Shown here in pieces: positions 1-7,687 of a stretch of DNA of 13,105 nt. A program made the position numbers and the translations under genes. Below the pieces are notes generated by a model. That model was not told the origin of the DNA, ran no database searches, and was given only the letters and a program-made list of their open reading frames with translations. Numbering within the stretch: position 1 is the stretch's first letter; every line of letters begins with the position of its first letter. The DNA is from Parafrigoribacterium_A sp035571875 (GTDB lineage: Bacteria; Actinomycetota; Actinomycetes; Actinomycetales; Microbacteriaceae): assembly GCA_035571875.1 (NCBI GenBank), contig DATNBR010000024.1:1-13105 (forward strand), written 5' to 3'.

Positions 1-959
1 TCGCCGCGCTCGGCGTACTGGTGGCCGCCTCGATGGCGGCGTGTGGTGGCGGCGACAAGGGTGGCGGCGGCTCGGGCGATAAAAAGATCGTCATGGGCTT
101 CGCTCAGGTCGGTGCCGAGAGTGGCTGGCGGACAGCGAACACCAAGTCCATCCAGCAGTCCGCGGCCGACGCGGGCATCGAGCTCAAGTTCTCCGACGCG
201 CAGCAGAAGCAGGAGAACCAGATCGCGGCCATCCGCTCGTACATCGCGCAGAAGGTGGACGTCATCGCCTTCTCGCCGGTCGTCGAGTCCGGCTGGGACA
301 CCGTGCTCAAGGAGGCCAAGAACGCGAAGATCCCGGTGGTTCTCACCGACCGCGCCGTCGACTCCAAGGACACCTCGCTGTACGAGACGTTCCTCGGCAG
401 CGACTTCGTCAAGGAGGGCAAGTCCGCCGGCGAGTGGGCCGTCAACGAGTTCAAGGATGCGACCGACACCGTGCCGATCATCCAGCTCGAGGGCACCACG
501 GGCTCCGCACCGGCTCTTGACCGCACCTCGGGCTTCGCCGACGCCATCGCCGCGAACCCGAAGCTGAAGATCGTTGCGAGCCAGACGGGTGACTTCACCC
601 GCTCGGGCGGCAAGCAGGTCATGGAGGCGCTCCTGAAGTCGCACCCCGAGGTCAAGCTCGTCTGGGCACAGAACGACGACATGGGGCTCGGCGCGATCGA
701 GGCCATCGAGGCCGCGGGCAAGGTTCCGGGCAAGGACATCAAGATCATCACGGCTGACGGGACGCACGACGGAATGCAGGCGGCCGCCGACGGCAAGATC
801 AACTTCATCGTCGAGTGCAATCCGCTCATGGGCAAGCAGCTCATCGACATCGTGAAGAAGATCACGGCGGGCGACTCGGTGCCGAAGCGCATCGTCACCG
901 ACGAGACGACGTTCACCTCGGCGCAGGCCAAGGAAGCGCTGCCCACCCGCAAGTACTGA
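1..959 (+). CDS. ytfQ: YtfQ-like sugar-binding lipoprotein of a CUT2 ABC importer (5' partial)
   Basis: Extracytoplasmic binding protein that delivers a sugar to the permeases encoded downstream. The gene enters from outside the window; the first complete codon in frame is at base 3, and the true start is upstream. The first visible residues are the end of a hydrophobic signal peptide, ending in a lipobox (SMAAC, Cys codon 42-44) and a Gly-rich linker, so the mature protein should be lipid-anchored outside the membrane. The periplasmic-binding-protein type 1 fold (Peripla_BP_4) runs to the end. Blocks shared with E. coli YtfQ, the galactofuranose-binding protein, include GFAQVGAESGWR, QQKQENQI, SGDFTRSGGKQVME and NDDMGLGAI. 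Full-length binding proteins of this family are about 320-330 aa, so only a short N-terminal piece is missing. Family assignment is strong. The ligand (galactofuranose, fructose or another ketose/furanose) is inferred. Confidence 0.93.
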   Translation, partial: AALGVLVAASMAACGGGDKGGGGSGDKKIVMGFAQVGAESGWRTANTKSIQQSAADAGIELKFSDAQQKQENQIAAIRSYIAQKVDVIAFSPVVESGWDTVLKEAKNAKIPVVLTDRAVDSKDTSLYETFLGSDFVKEGKSAGEWAVNEFKDATDTVPIIQLEGTTGSAPALDRTSGFADAIAANPKLKIVASQTGDFTRSGGKQVMEALLKSHPEVKLVWAQNDDMGLGAIEAIEAAGKVPGKDIKIITADGTHDGMQAAADGKINFIVECNPLMGKQLIDIVKKITAGDSVPKRIVTDETTFTSAQAKEALPTRKY

Positions 960-965
960 TCCGAA

Positions 966-1026
966 GCGCCGACCGGCGCGATGACACCCCGGCTTACGCT
1001 ACGGTCTCATCACGCCCGGTCGGCGC
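966..1026 (+). repeat. Long imperfect stem-loop between ytfQ and ytfR
   Basis: The arm at 966-984 (GCGCCGACCGGCGCGATGA) pairs with 1007-1026, giving about 18 pairs with one bulged base and one mismatch around a 22-nt loop. It begins 7 nt after the ytfQ stop codon. No T-run follows (the next bases are GGAGGCGCGCC), so it does not look like a full intrinsic terminator. A partial terminator or 3'-end stabiliser that gives more binding protein than ATPase and permease is the likeliest role. The loop also holds TACGCT and TACGGT, which fit the loose actinobacterial -10 pattern TANNNT, but I see no clear -35. Confidence 0.6.
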
Positions 1027-1075
1027 GGAGGCGCGCCTCACCACGACTCACCTCAACGAAGAGAAAGCCAGCCGC

Positions 1076-2599
1076 ATGAGCCAGCCCGCTCCCGTCGTCG
1101 ACATGACGGGCATCTCGATAGCCTTCCCGGGCGTGAAAGCCCTCGACGGCGTCGACTTTCGCATGTTCCCCGGCGAGGTCCACTCGCTCATGGGGGAGAA
1201 CGGCGCAGGCAAGTCGACTCTCATCAAGGCGCTGACCGGTGTGTACCCGGTCGACACCGGTCGCATCCTGCTCGACGGAAAGCCGCTGTCGATCTCCTCA
1301 CCCGCCCAGGCGCAGGCCGCGGGCATCAGCACCGTCTACCAGGAGGTCAACCTCCTCACCAATCTCACCGTGGCCGAGAACATCATGCTCGGTCGCGAGG
1401 CTCGTCGCGGGCCGGCCATCGACTGGAAGAAGACGAGGTCGCAGGCGGCAGAGCTGCTCGCCGGACTCAGCCTCGACATCGATCCCAACTCTCTCCTCAG
1501 TTCGCACTCACTCGCCGTGCAGCAACTGGTCGCCATTGCCAGGGCCATCGGCATCCAGGCCAAGGTGCTCATCCTCGATGAGCCGACCTCGAGCCTCGAT
1601 ACGGATGAGGTCGCCGAGCTCTTCCGCATCATCCGCCGCCTCAAGCAGAGCGGCGTCGCCATCCTCTTCGTCTCGCACTTTCTCGAGCAGGTGTACGAGA
1701 TCTCCGACCGACTGACGGTGCTGCGCAATGGCCAGCTCGTCGGCGAGTACCTCACCGACGAGATCCTGCGCATCGAACTCGTGCACAAGATGATCGGCAA
1801 GGAGGTCGAGGTGCTCGACGACCTCGAGCGCAAGACGCGCACGACGGCGGATGCGACCGACGAAGAGGTGCCGTTCGTCGAGGCGATCGGCCTCGGGCGC
1901 AAGGGATCGCTCGCGCCGATCGACCTCAGTGTGTACGAGGGCGAGGTCGTCGGTCTCGCTGGCCTCCTCGGCTCGGGGCGAACCGAACTCGCCAGGCTGC
2001 TCTCCGGCGCCGACCACGCCGACGCCGGCGAACTGCGCATCGCAGGCAAGGCATCGCGGCTGCGCACCCCGCGGTCCGCGCTCAGGCGTCGCATCGCGTA
2101 CTCCTCCGAGAATCGTCGCGCTGAGGGCATCGTCGATGACCTCAGCGTTCGGGACAACATCGTGCTCGCTCTGCAGGCAGATCGCGGCTGGTTCCGTCGC
2201 ATCCCGAAGAAGCGGCAGGACGAACTCGCGACGAGCTATATCAAGGCCCTCAACATCCGACCGGCCAACCCCGATGCGCTCGTGCGCAACCTCAGCGGCG
2301 GTAACCAGCAGAAGGTGCTCCTGGCACGCTGGCTCGCGGTGGCGCCCCACCTGCTGATTCTGGATGAGCCCACTCGCGGCATCGACGTCGGTGCCAAGGC
2401 CGAGATCCAGAAACTCGTGATCGAACTCGCCGAGAACGGCATGTCGGTGCTGTTCATCTCAGCCGAGCTCGAGGAGGTGCTGCGCCTCAGCCACCGCATC
2501 GTCGTGATGCGCGACCGCGAGAAGGTGGCCGACATTGAGAACGATGACGTGACCCTCGGTCAGGTCATGAGTCTTATCGCGAGCGGAACGGAAGCATGA
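1076..2599 (+). CDS. ytfR: YtfR-like double-domain sugar ABC transporter ATPase
   Basis: Cytoplasmic ATPase of the CUT2 importer; 507 aa, the usual size for two fused nucleotide-binding domains. ATG 1076 is chosen because the family's N-terminus begins here, although the reading frame extends farther upstream. The ribosome site is weak (GAAGAG about 12 nt upstream). Domain 1 has Walker A GENGAGKST (40-48), Q-loop Q89, a family-typical altered signature (LAVQQLVAIARA, 146-157), Walker B LILDEP (165-170) and H-loop H201. Domain 2 has a degenerate Walker A GLLGSGRTE (296-304, Arg in place of Lys), a canonical signature LSGGNQQ (406-412) and Walker B LLILDEP (426-432). One degenerate and one competent motif set is normal in RbsA/MglA/YtfR proteins. 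The stop codon overlaps the next start codon as ATGA, implying translational coupling to the permease. Confidence 0.95.
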   Translation: MSQPAPVVDMTGISIAFPGVKALDGVDFRMFPGEVHSLMGENGAGKSTLIKALTGVYPVDTGRILLDGKPLSISSPAQAQAAGISTVYQEVNLLTNLTVAENIMLGREARRGPAIDWKKTRSQAAELLAGLSLDIDPNSLLSSHSLAVQQLVAIARAIGIQAKVLILDEPTSSLDTDEVAELFRIIRRLKQSGVAILFVSHFLEQVYEISDRLTVLRNGQLVGEYLTDEILRIELVHKMIGKEVEVLDDLERKTRTTADATDEEVPFVEAIGLGRKGSLAPIDLSVYEGEVVGLAGLLGSGRTELARLLSGADHADAGELRIAGKASRLRTPRSALRRRIAYSSENRRAEGIVDDLSVRDNIVLALQADRGWFRRIPKKRQDELATSYIKALNIRPANPDALVRNLSGGNQQKVLLARWLAVAPHLLILDEPTRGIDVGAKAEIQKLVIELAENGMSVLFISAELEEVLRLSHRIVVMRDREKVADIENDDVTLGQVMSLIASGTEA

Positions 2600-3627
2600 G
2601 CGCCATCCTGAGAGGCCGCCTGGTCTGGCCCATCGTCACCCTGGTGGCACTGCTGGTGCTGAACGTCATCGTCGAGCCGAGCTTCTTCTCGATTCGCCTG
2701 CAGGACGGCCACCTGTTCGGCAGCATCATCGACATCCTGCGCAACGGTGCGCCGACCGTGCTCGTCGCGCTCGGCATGACCCTCGTGATCGCGACACGGG
2801 GCATCGATCTCTCGGTCGGTGCGATCGTGGCGATCTGCGGCGCCCTGGCCTGTTCGATGATCGCAGCGTCGCCGCACCCCGGCAGTGTCTCGACCGTCAT
2901 GCTGGCCGTGGGTGCGTCCCTCGTGCTCGCGATCGTGCTCGGGCTGTGGAACGGCCTGCTGGTCTCGGTGATCGGAATTCAACCGATTATCGCCACGCTC
3001 ATCCTGATGACGGCCGGTCGCGGCCTCGCGATGCTCATCACCCAGGGGCAGATCATCACGGTCACGAGCGCGCCGTACAAGGTGATCGGCGGCGGATACT
3101 GGCTCTCGCTGCCCGCCTCGATCCTGATCGCGGCTGTCATGTTCGCGATCACGGCGGTGCTCACGCGCAAGACCGCGCTCGGCGTGCTGATCGAGTCTGT
3201 GGGCATCAATCCGCAGGCGAGCAGGCTCGCGGGGGTGCGCTCGCGCAGCATCATCTGGACCGTGTACGTCTTCAGCGCGGTGTGCGCGGGCGTCGCCGGT
3301 CTCATGATCAGCTCCAACGTCACCGCCGCGGATGCGAACAACGCCGGTCTGTGGATCGAACTGGATGCGATCCTCGCGGTGGTCATCGGAGGCACCTCCC
3401 TCATGGGCGGGCGGTATTCGCTCATGGGGACCCTGATCGGTGCGTTCATCATCCAGACCCTCACCACAACGGTCTACACCGTCGGAATTCCGCCCGAGGT
3501 GACCCTCGTGTTCAAGGCCATCGTCGTCATCGCCGTCTGCCTGCTCCAGTCTCCGGCGATGCAGGCACGAATTCGAAACATGCGCAGAAGGCGTGCGCTC
3601 GCCGTGAAGGAAGGTGTCGCAGCATGA
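2596..3627 (+). CDS. ytfT: YtfT-like sugar ABC transporter permease
   Basis: Integral membrane permease of the BPD_transp_2 (RbsC/YtfT) family, 343 aa, forming half of the transmembrane channel. The start ATG overlaps the ATPase stop codon by 4 nt. About 8-10 hydrophobic segments are visible. Family landmarks are GIDLSVG (69-75), the GIQPIIATL segment (127-135) and the cytoplasmic coupling region ELDAILAVVIGGTSLMGG (255-272). The C-terminus is basic (RRRRA region, about 330-334), as expected for a cytoplasmic tail. It is paired with the following permease to form a heterodimeric channel, as in E. coli YtfT-YjfF. The assignment to YtfT rather than YjfF rests on gene order and the N-terminal pattern FFSIRLQDGHLFGSIIDIL. 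Confidence 0.92.
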   Translation: MSAILRGRLVWPIVTLVALLVLNVIVEPSFFSIRLQDGHLFGSIIDILRNGAPTVLVALGMTLVIATRGIDLSVGAIVAICGALACSMIAASPHPGSVSTVMLAVGASLVLAIVLGLWNGLLVSVIGIQPIIATLILMTAGRGLAMLITQGQIITVTSAPYKVIGGGYWLSLPASILIAAVMFAITAVLTRKTALGVLIESVGINPQASRLAGVRSRSIIWTVYVFSAVCAGVAGLMISSNVTAADANNAGLWIELDAILAVVIGGTSLMGGRYSLMGTLIGAFIIQTLTTTVYTVGIPPEVTLVFKAIVVIAVCLLQSPAMQARIRNMRRRRALAVKEGVAA

Positions 3628-4634
3628 GCGTCCAGGTCTCGGGCAAGGCGCCCACATTCGCTCGCACGGGCGTGCGTCGCTATCTGCCCAACTCGCGCTA
3701 CGTCTCGGTGCTCGTCACTCTCGCGCTGCTCATCGTGATGTTCGCCGCGGGTTCCGCGAGCTACCGCGGGTTCTTCTCCGGGCAGGTCGTGCTGAACCTG
3801 TTCATCGACAACTCGTTCCTCATCGTGCTCGCGGTCGGCTCCACCTTCGTGATCCTCACCGGTGGCATCGACCTGTCGGTCGGCTCGGTGGTCGGACTCT
3901 CGACGATGATCGCCGCGTCCCTGTTGAGGGCAGGATGGTCGCCCGCGCCCGTGATCCTCGTCGTGCTGCTGGCCGGCTCGACCCTCGGTCTGCTGGTGGG
4001 GCTCGTGATCCACTACTTCGACATCCAGCCGTTCATCGCGACGCTCGCCGCCATGTTCCTCGCGCGCGGGCTCTGCTACGTGATCAGCCTCAAGTCGATC
4101 TCGATCACCGACCCGTTCTTCACCTCGATGGCGCAGACCCAGCTTCCGCTCGGCCCGGACCTCCACCTCACGCCGAGTGTCATCGTCGCGCTCATCATCG
4201 TGGCGGCGGCGTTCTTCGTGCTGCACTACACGCGCACCGGCCGCACCGTCTACGCGATCGGAACCGGTGACCAGTCGGCGATGCTCATGGGCCTGCCGGT
4301 GACGCGCACGCGCATCCTCGTCTACGTCATCAGCGGCTTCTGTGCGGCCCTCGGGGGAGTGCTGTTCACGTTCTACACGCTCTCCGGATACAGTCTGACC
4401 GCGGTGGGAATGGAACTCGACGCGATCGCCGCTGTGGTGATCGGCGGCACCATCCTCACCGGGGGCTCCGGCTACGTGCTCGGGTCGGTGCTCGGCGTAC
4501 TCGTGCTCGGCATCATCCAGACCATCATCAGTTTCGACGGCACGCTGAGCTCGTGGTGGACCAAGATCGTCATCGGTGGCCTGCTGTTGCTCTTCGTCAT
4601 CCTCCAGCGTGTCTTCCTCGCCAGGAAGCGATGA
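3624..4634 (+). CDS. yjfF: YjfF-like sugar ABC transporter permease
   Basis: Second transmembrane subunit of the CUT2 importer, 336 aa against about 331 in E. coli YjfF. The start is fixed by an ATGA overlap with the previous stop codon. It carries GIDLSVGS (81-88), DIQPFIATLAAMFLARGL (133-150), ELDAIAAVVIGGT (264-276) and a C-terminal FDGTLSSWWTKI (304-315) that I recognise as highly conserved in YjfF. Several hydrophobic transmembrane segments fill the protein, and the tail is basic (FLARKR). It partners YtfT and is energised by the YtfR-like ATPase. The operon order Q-R-T-F matches the E. coli galactofuranose transporter exactly. Bifidobacterial fructose importers (FruEKFG) share the same architecture, so the substrate stays open. 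Confidence 0.93.
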   Translation: MSVQVSGKAPTFARTGVRRYLPNSRYVSVLVTLALLIVMFAAGSASYRGFFSGQVVLNLFIDNSFLIVLAVGSTFVILTGGIDLSVGSVVGLSTMIAASLLRAGWSPAPVILVVLLAGSTLGLLVGLVIHYFDIQPFIATLAAMFLARGLCYVISLKSISITDPFFTSMAQTQLPLGPDLHLTPSVIVALIIVAAAFFVLHYTRTGRTVYAIGTGDQSAMLMGLPVTRTRILVYVISGFCAALGGVLFTFYTLSGYSLTAVGMELDAIAAVVIGGTILTGGSGYVLGSVLGVLVLGIIQTIISFDGTLSSWWTKIVIGGLLLLFVILQRVFLARKR

Positions 4635-4662
4635 CTGCGCGAGGTCACCTGGGGCGGCATAA

Positions 4663-5748
4663 TTGAGTTCAGCTGTCGAGGAGCCAAATTCCGGCGAGGG
4701 TGTGCGCAGCGAGAAGTCGGCGGTGCGGGTGAGTACAGGCGAGCAGCGGGCCCGCGTCGCAACCATCTTCGACGTTGCGCGACTGGCCGGCGTCTCACAC
4801 CAGACGGTGTCGAGAGTGCTCAACGACCTGCCCAACGTCAGGCCGTCGACCAAGCTCAGAGTCGAGGATGCTATCAAGCAGCTTCGCTACCGGCCGTCCA
4901 CCGCCGCGAGGGCGCTCGTCACGAAGCGCTCGCGTACGATCGGGTTGGTCACGACGGGTGCGCCGGACTTCGGTCCGTCCAGCACCGTCATCGGCTTCAA
5001 CGAGGCTGCGCGTGAGGCGCGATACGCGGTGAGCATGGCGAGCATGCTCGACTCGGATCCCGAGTCGGTGCGTGCGGCTGTCGATCTGCTGCTGCGGCAG
5101 AACGTCGAGGCACTCGTGCTCATCGCGTCGAGACGCGGGGCGCTCGAGTCCATTCGCGGTATCGAGCTCGGAGTGCCGCTGATCGCCGTCGAGTCGAGCG
5201 GTCGCGGCGGCTTCCACAGCGTCTCGATCGATCAGTACCGAGGCGCGCGCGCGGCCGTGGCCCACCTGATCTCGCTCGGGCATCGTGAGATCCTGCACCT
5301 GGCAGGACCGAGCGATTCCATGGATGCCATCGAACGAGTGCGCGCGTGGCGCGACACCTTGGCGGAGCACGACCTCCAGGCACGCGAGCCAGCCATAGGC
5401 GACTGGTCGCCCGCGAGCGGCTACCGCTACGGACTCACGCTCAAGCCGCCGCTCGACTTCACCGCCATCTTCGTCGGCAATGACCAGATGTCCCTCGGAG
5501 TGATCCAGGGCCTGGCCAGGAACGGCGTGCGGGTGCCGCAGGACGTGAGCATCATCGGATTCGACGACCTGCCCGAGGCCGCGTTCTTCTCGCCGCCGCT
5601 CACCACCATGCGGCAGGACTTCAGTGAGCTCGGTCGTGAGATCATGGCAGGCCTGCTCGAGGTGCTCAAGGACGAAGACACGCACAAGCACACCAAGTCG
5701 GTTCCCGAATTGGTCGTACGCGAATCAACAGCGCCTCCCACCGCCTGA
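4663..5748 (+). CDS. LacI-family transcriptional regulator 1 (probable regulator of the ytf-like operon)
   Basis: DNA-binding sugar-responsive repressor, up to 361 aa from the TTG at 4663. The helix-turn-helix is at 34-55 (FDVARLAGVSHQTVSRVLND), followed by a hinge segment (YRPSTAARAL, 76-85) and a PBP1-like effector domain with the hallmark FVGNDQMSLGV (270-280) and IIGFDDLP (297-304). LacI proteins usually have few residues before the helix-turn-helix, so the 33-residue extension suggests a later start: GTG at 4702, 4723 or 4729. Of these, 4723 has a modest GAGAAG about 6 nt upstream; the TTG has GGGGCGG 5 nt upstream. It lies 28 nt after yjfF on the same strand, so it is probably co-transcribed and controls the importer in response to its substrate. 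Function is firm at family level; start and ligand are uncertain. Confidence 0.88.
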   Translation: MSSAVEEPNSGEGVRSEKSAVRVSTGEQRARVATIFDVARLAGVSHQTVSRVLNDLPNVRPSTKLRVEDAIKQLRYRPSTAARALVTKRSRTIGLVTTGAPDFGPSSTVIGFNEAAREARYAVSMASMLDSDPESVRAAVDLLLRQNVEALVLIASRRGALESIRGIELGVPLIAVESSGRGGFHSVSIDQYRGARAAVAHLISLGHREILHLAGPSDSMDAIERVRAWRDTLAEHDLQAREPAIGDWSPASGYRYGLTLKPPLDFTAIFVGNDQMSLGVIQGLARNGVRVPQDVSIIGFDDLPEAAFFSPPLTTMRQDFSELGREIMAGLLEVLKDEDTHKHTKSVPELVVRESTAPPTA

Positions 5749-5779
5749 GCAACGAGTGCTCGGCGGCAGGAGGCGCTGT
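5728..5779. terminator. Bidirectional hairpin terminator between convergent genes
   Basis: The arm 5728-5745 (ACAGCGCCTCCCACCGCC) pairs with 5762-5779 (GGCGGCAGGAGGCGCTGT) at 16 of 18 positions. The two exceptions are C-A mismatches on the + strand but G-U wobbles on the - strand. An inner GAGC/GCTC stem (5747-5750 with 5758-5761) with a 7-nt loop continues the helix, with only T5746 bulged. The left arm encodes the end of LacI regulator 1, and its stop codon sits in the loop side. It lies between two convergent operons, so it probably ends both transcripts. Flanking T-runs are short (TCGTTG on +, TTGATT on -). Confidence 0.75.
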
Positions 5780-5802
5780 CGTTGTGCTGCCTGCCCGTCC
5801 GG

Positions 5803-6693
5803 TCAGCGGCCCGCGAGCGAACCGCCGATTCCACCGACGCTGAAGTACTTGTTCAGCAGGGCGAAGAGCAGTACCGGTGGAAGCATCATCACGACTGCAA
5901 CCGCCATGACGAGGCCCCAGTTGGCCTGGTTCTGCTGGAAGAACGTCTGCAGTCCGATCTGGAGCGTGTAGTTCTCGTCGGAGCGCAGGAACACCACGGC
6001 GACCAGGTAGTCGTTCCAGGCGAGCAGGAACGCGAAGATCGCCGTCGAGAGCACGCCGGGCAGCGAGTTGCGCAGCACGATGCGCAGGAAGCTGCCGAAC
6101 ACGGAGCAGCCGTCCATCCAGGCCGCCTCTTCCAGGGTGATCGGGATGGAGTCGAAGTACGCCGCCATCATCCAGATCGCCACAGACATGGTCGATCCCA
6201 CATAGATGATCGTGACGCCTGCGAGGTTGTCGACGAGGCCGAGCTGGGCGAACAGGATGAACAACGGGATGACCGCGGTGACCACAGGCAGCGACTGCAC
6301 GATGAACAGCACGAGCGAGTAACCCGACACGAGCTTGCTGCGACCGCGCGAGAGCACGTACCCGGCGGGCGCCGCGACGACCACGGCGACGAGCACGGTC
6401 ACGAGCGTGACCGTGAGGCTGTTCATCAGCCACGTTCCCACCTTTGTCTTCGCGAAGATGGTGCCGAAGTTCTCGAGCGTGAATCCCTGTGTCTGACTGC
6501 CGAGTGACGGCTGCGTGGAGAGGATGAGCACGGCCACGATGGGGATGAGCACGATCGCGCAGATGATGATGAGCGCGAGGAAGCGCCACCACTTGCCGCG
6601 TTCCTGCATCTGAGTGAGCGTGCGGCGTTTCGAGGGGGACACCCCCACTTCGAGCTTGCCCACGAGCTGGGCGGCTGGAGCTTCTGCACTCAT
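5803..6693 (-). CDS. MalG-type carbohydrate ABC transporter permease (CUT1)
   Basis: Inner-membrane permease of the binding-protein-dependent transport family (BPD_transp_1), 296 aa. After a roughly 35-residue charged cytoplasmic N-terminus it has about six hydrophobic segments. The EAA loop that docks the ATPase is clear: EEAAWMDG (188-195), then LP at 211-212. The C-terminus KYFSVGGIGGSLAG has the ending usual for MalG/AraQ-type permeases. The ATG overlaps the preceding permease's stop codon by 4 nt (ATGA on the - strand), so the two are translationally coupled and should form a heterodimer. It is the last gene of the minus-strand operon and ends 24 nt short of the shared hairpin terminator. 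The transported sugar cannot be read from the sequence. Confidence 0.93.
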   Translation of the reverse strand: MSAEAPAAQLVGKLEVGVSPSKRRTLTQMQERGKWWRFLALIIICAIVLIPIVAVLILSTQPSLGSQTQGFTLENFGTIFAKTKVGTWLMNSLTVTLVTVLVAVVVAAPAGYVLSRGRSKLVSGYSLVLFIVQSLPVVTAVIPLFILFAQLGLVDNLAGVTIIYVGSTMSVAIWMMAAYFDSIPITLEEAAWMDGCSVFGSFLRIVLRNSLPGVLSTAIFAFLLAWNDYLVAVVFLRSDENYTLQIGLQTFFQQNQANWGLVMAVAVVMMLPPVLLFALLNKYFSVGGIGGSLAGR

Positions 6694-7652
6694 TCGATGT
6701 TCACCTTTCGAATCTGGCGATAGAGCAGCACCGAGATGATCACGAGCACGATCGTCATGATGAAGGCGATCGCGACACCGGGGCCGGTCTGGAAGTTCTG
6801 GAACACGGTCGAGTAGGCGAGCACGACCAGCGTCTGTGTCGAGTTGACCGGCCCGCCGCCGGTGAGGAGGAAGATGCTGGGGAAGTCGTTGACGCAGAAG
6901 ATCGTCATCAGGATCCAGCTGATGTAGGTGGAGCGCGAGATCATCGGCAGCGTGATGCGGCCGAAGGTCTGCCAGCTCGACGCCCCGTCGACCTTCGAGG
7001 CCTCATAGACGTTGACATCGACCGACGCGAGCGCCGACGACATCATCATCATCATGAAGGGGAAGCTGATCCACACCTTGAAGATGCAGACGACGATCTG
7101 CGCATTCAGAGGATCGGCGAGGAACAGCGGGTTGCCGAAGCCAAGGGCGTCGGCAATGATCGGCAACGGTGACTGGGGCGTCGCGACGAGCCAGTTCCAC
7201 GAGGTGGCGGAGACGACCACAGGCACGACCCAGGGCAGCAGGAGCAGAACCTTGAACAGTCCGTTCGCCGGGATGCGGGTCCTCAACAGCAGCGATAGCG
7301 CCAGGCCGATCGACCAGCTGCCGAACACGCCGACGACCGTGAAGATGATGGTGAATAGCGTGGCGTGCAGGAAGGCCGGCGTTTGCACGACCGAGATGTA
7401 GTTGCTGAGCCCGACGAAATTGCCGGCGCTCAGCAGGTCTCCGTTGCGCAGGGACTGCATGCCCGCGTAGACAACGGGGTAGACGTTCAGCAGAACGAGC
7501 AGGATGAGCGACGGCAGCACGAACAGCGTGAAAGTTCGGCTGTGTGTGAATTGGCGTTTGCGTTCTCGACTGCTCGGTGAGCGTCCGGAGCCACCGACTC
7601 CTACTCCACTTCGCGCCTTCTTCAGCGCTCCGGTCACGGACTCGGTCGTCAT
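6690..7652 (-). CDS. MalF/UgpA-type carbohydrate ABC transporter permease (CUT1)
   Basis: Membrane permease, 320 aa, partner of the MalG-type protein. The first about 40 residues are a polar, Ser/Gly/Arg-rich cytoplasmic tail. Six hydrophobic segments follow, the first at about 41-66 (FTLFVLPSLILLVLLNVYPV). The EAA motif is YEASKVDGASSWQTFGRITLP (216-236, Glu217, Gly223, Leu-Pro 235-236). Its start is supported by a good ribosome site (GAAGGAG about 8 nt before the ATG). It lies downstream of the binding-protein gene, separated by 77 nt that contain a strong hairpin. Five consecutive Met codons (M200-M204) sit in a membrane segment, giving a (CAT)5 tract on the + strand. Family call is firm; substrate unknown. 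Confidence 0.93.
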   Translation of the reverse strand: MTTESVTGALKKARSGVGVGGSGRSPSSRERKRQFTHSRTFTLFVLPSLILLVLLNVYPVVYAGMQSLRNGDLLSAGNFVGLSNYISVVQTPAFLHATLFTIIFTVVGVFGSWSIGLALSLLLRTRIPANGLFKVLLLLPWVVPVVVSATSWNWLVATPQSPLPIIADALGFGNPLFLADPLNAQIVVCIFKVWISFPFMMMMMSSALASVDVNVYEASKVDGASSWQTFGRITLPMISRSTYISWILMTIFCVNDFPSIFLLTGGGPVNSTQTLVVLAYSTVFQNFQTGPGVAIAFIMTIVLVIISVLLYRQIRKVNIE

Positions 7653-7687
7653 GTACTTCTCCTTCGAAGGTCCTCGTAATGATAGAA

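Noticed and set aside
815..1075. Upstream extension of the ytfR frame into ytfQ
   Set aside because: It would overlap ytfQ by 145 nt and encodes His/Arg-rich filler; the family N-terminus starts at the ATG at 1076.
1211..2461. Degenerate Walker A (GLLGSGRTE) in the second half and altered signature in the first half of the ATPase, as possible inactivation
   Set aside because: Asymmetric motifs are normal in the RbsA/MglA/YtfR fused ATPases; both Walker B motifs and one complete set are intact.
2560..3657. 365-codon open frame on the - strand opposite ytfT
   Set aside because: Same shadow pattern, composed largely of Arg, Asp, His and Glu with no family motif.
2946..4634. Upstream extension of the yjfF frame to 562 codons
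   Set aside because: The added residues are charged shadow sequence inside ytfT. The ATG at 3624 with an ATGA overlap gives the normal YjfF length.
3474..4877. 467-codon open frame on the - strand opposite yjfF and the start of lacI 1
   Set aside because: It is a codon-bias shadow in high-GC DNA: Arg/Asp/Glu/His-rich, low complexity, no recognisable domain, and opposite well-identified genes.
5782..6507. 241-codon + strand frame opposite the MalG-type permease
   Set aside because: Glu/Arg/His-rich shadow; the - strand frame has clear permease motifs and membrane segments.
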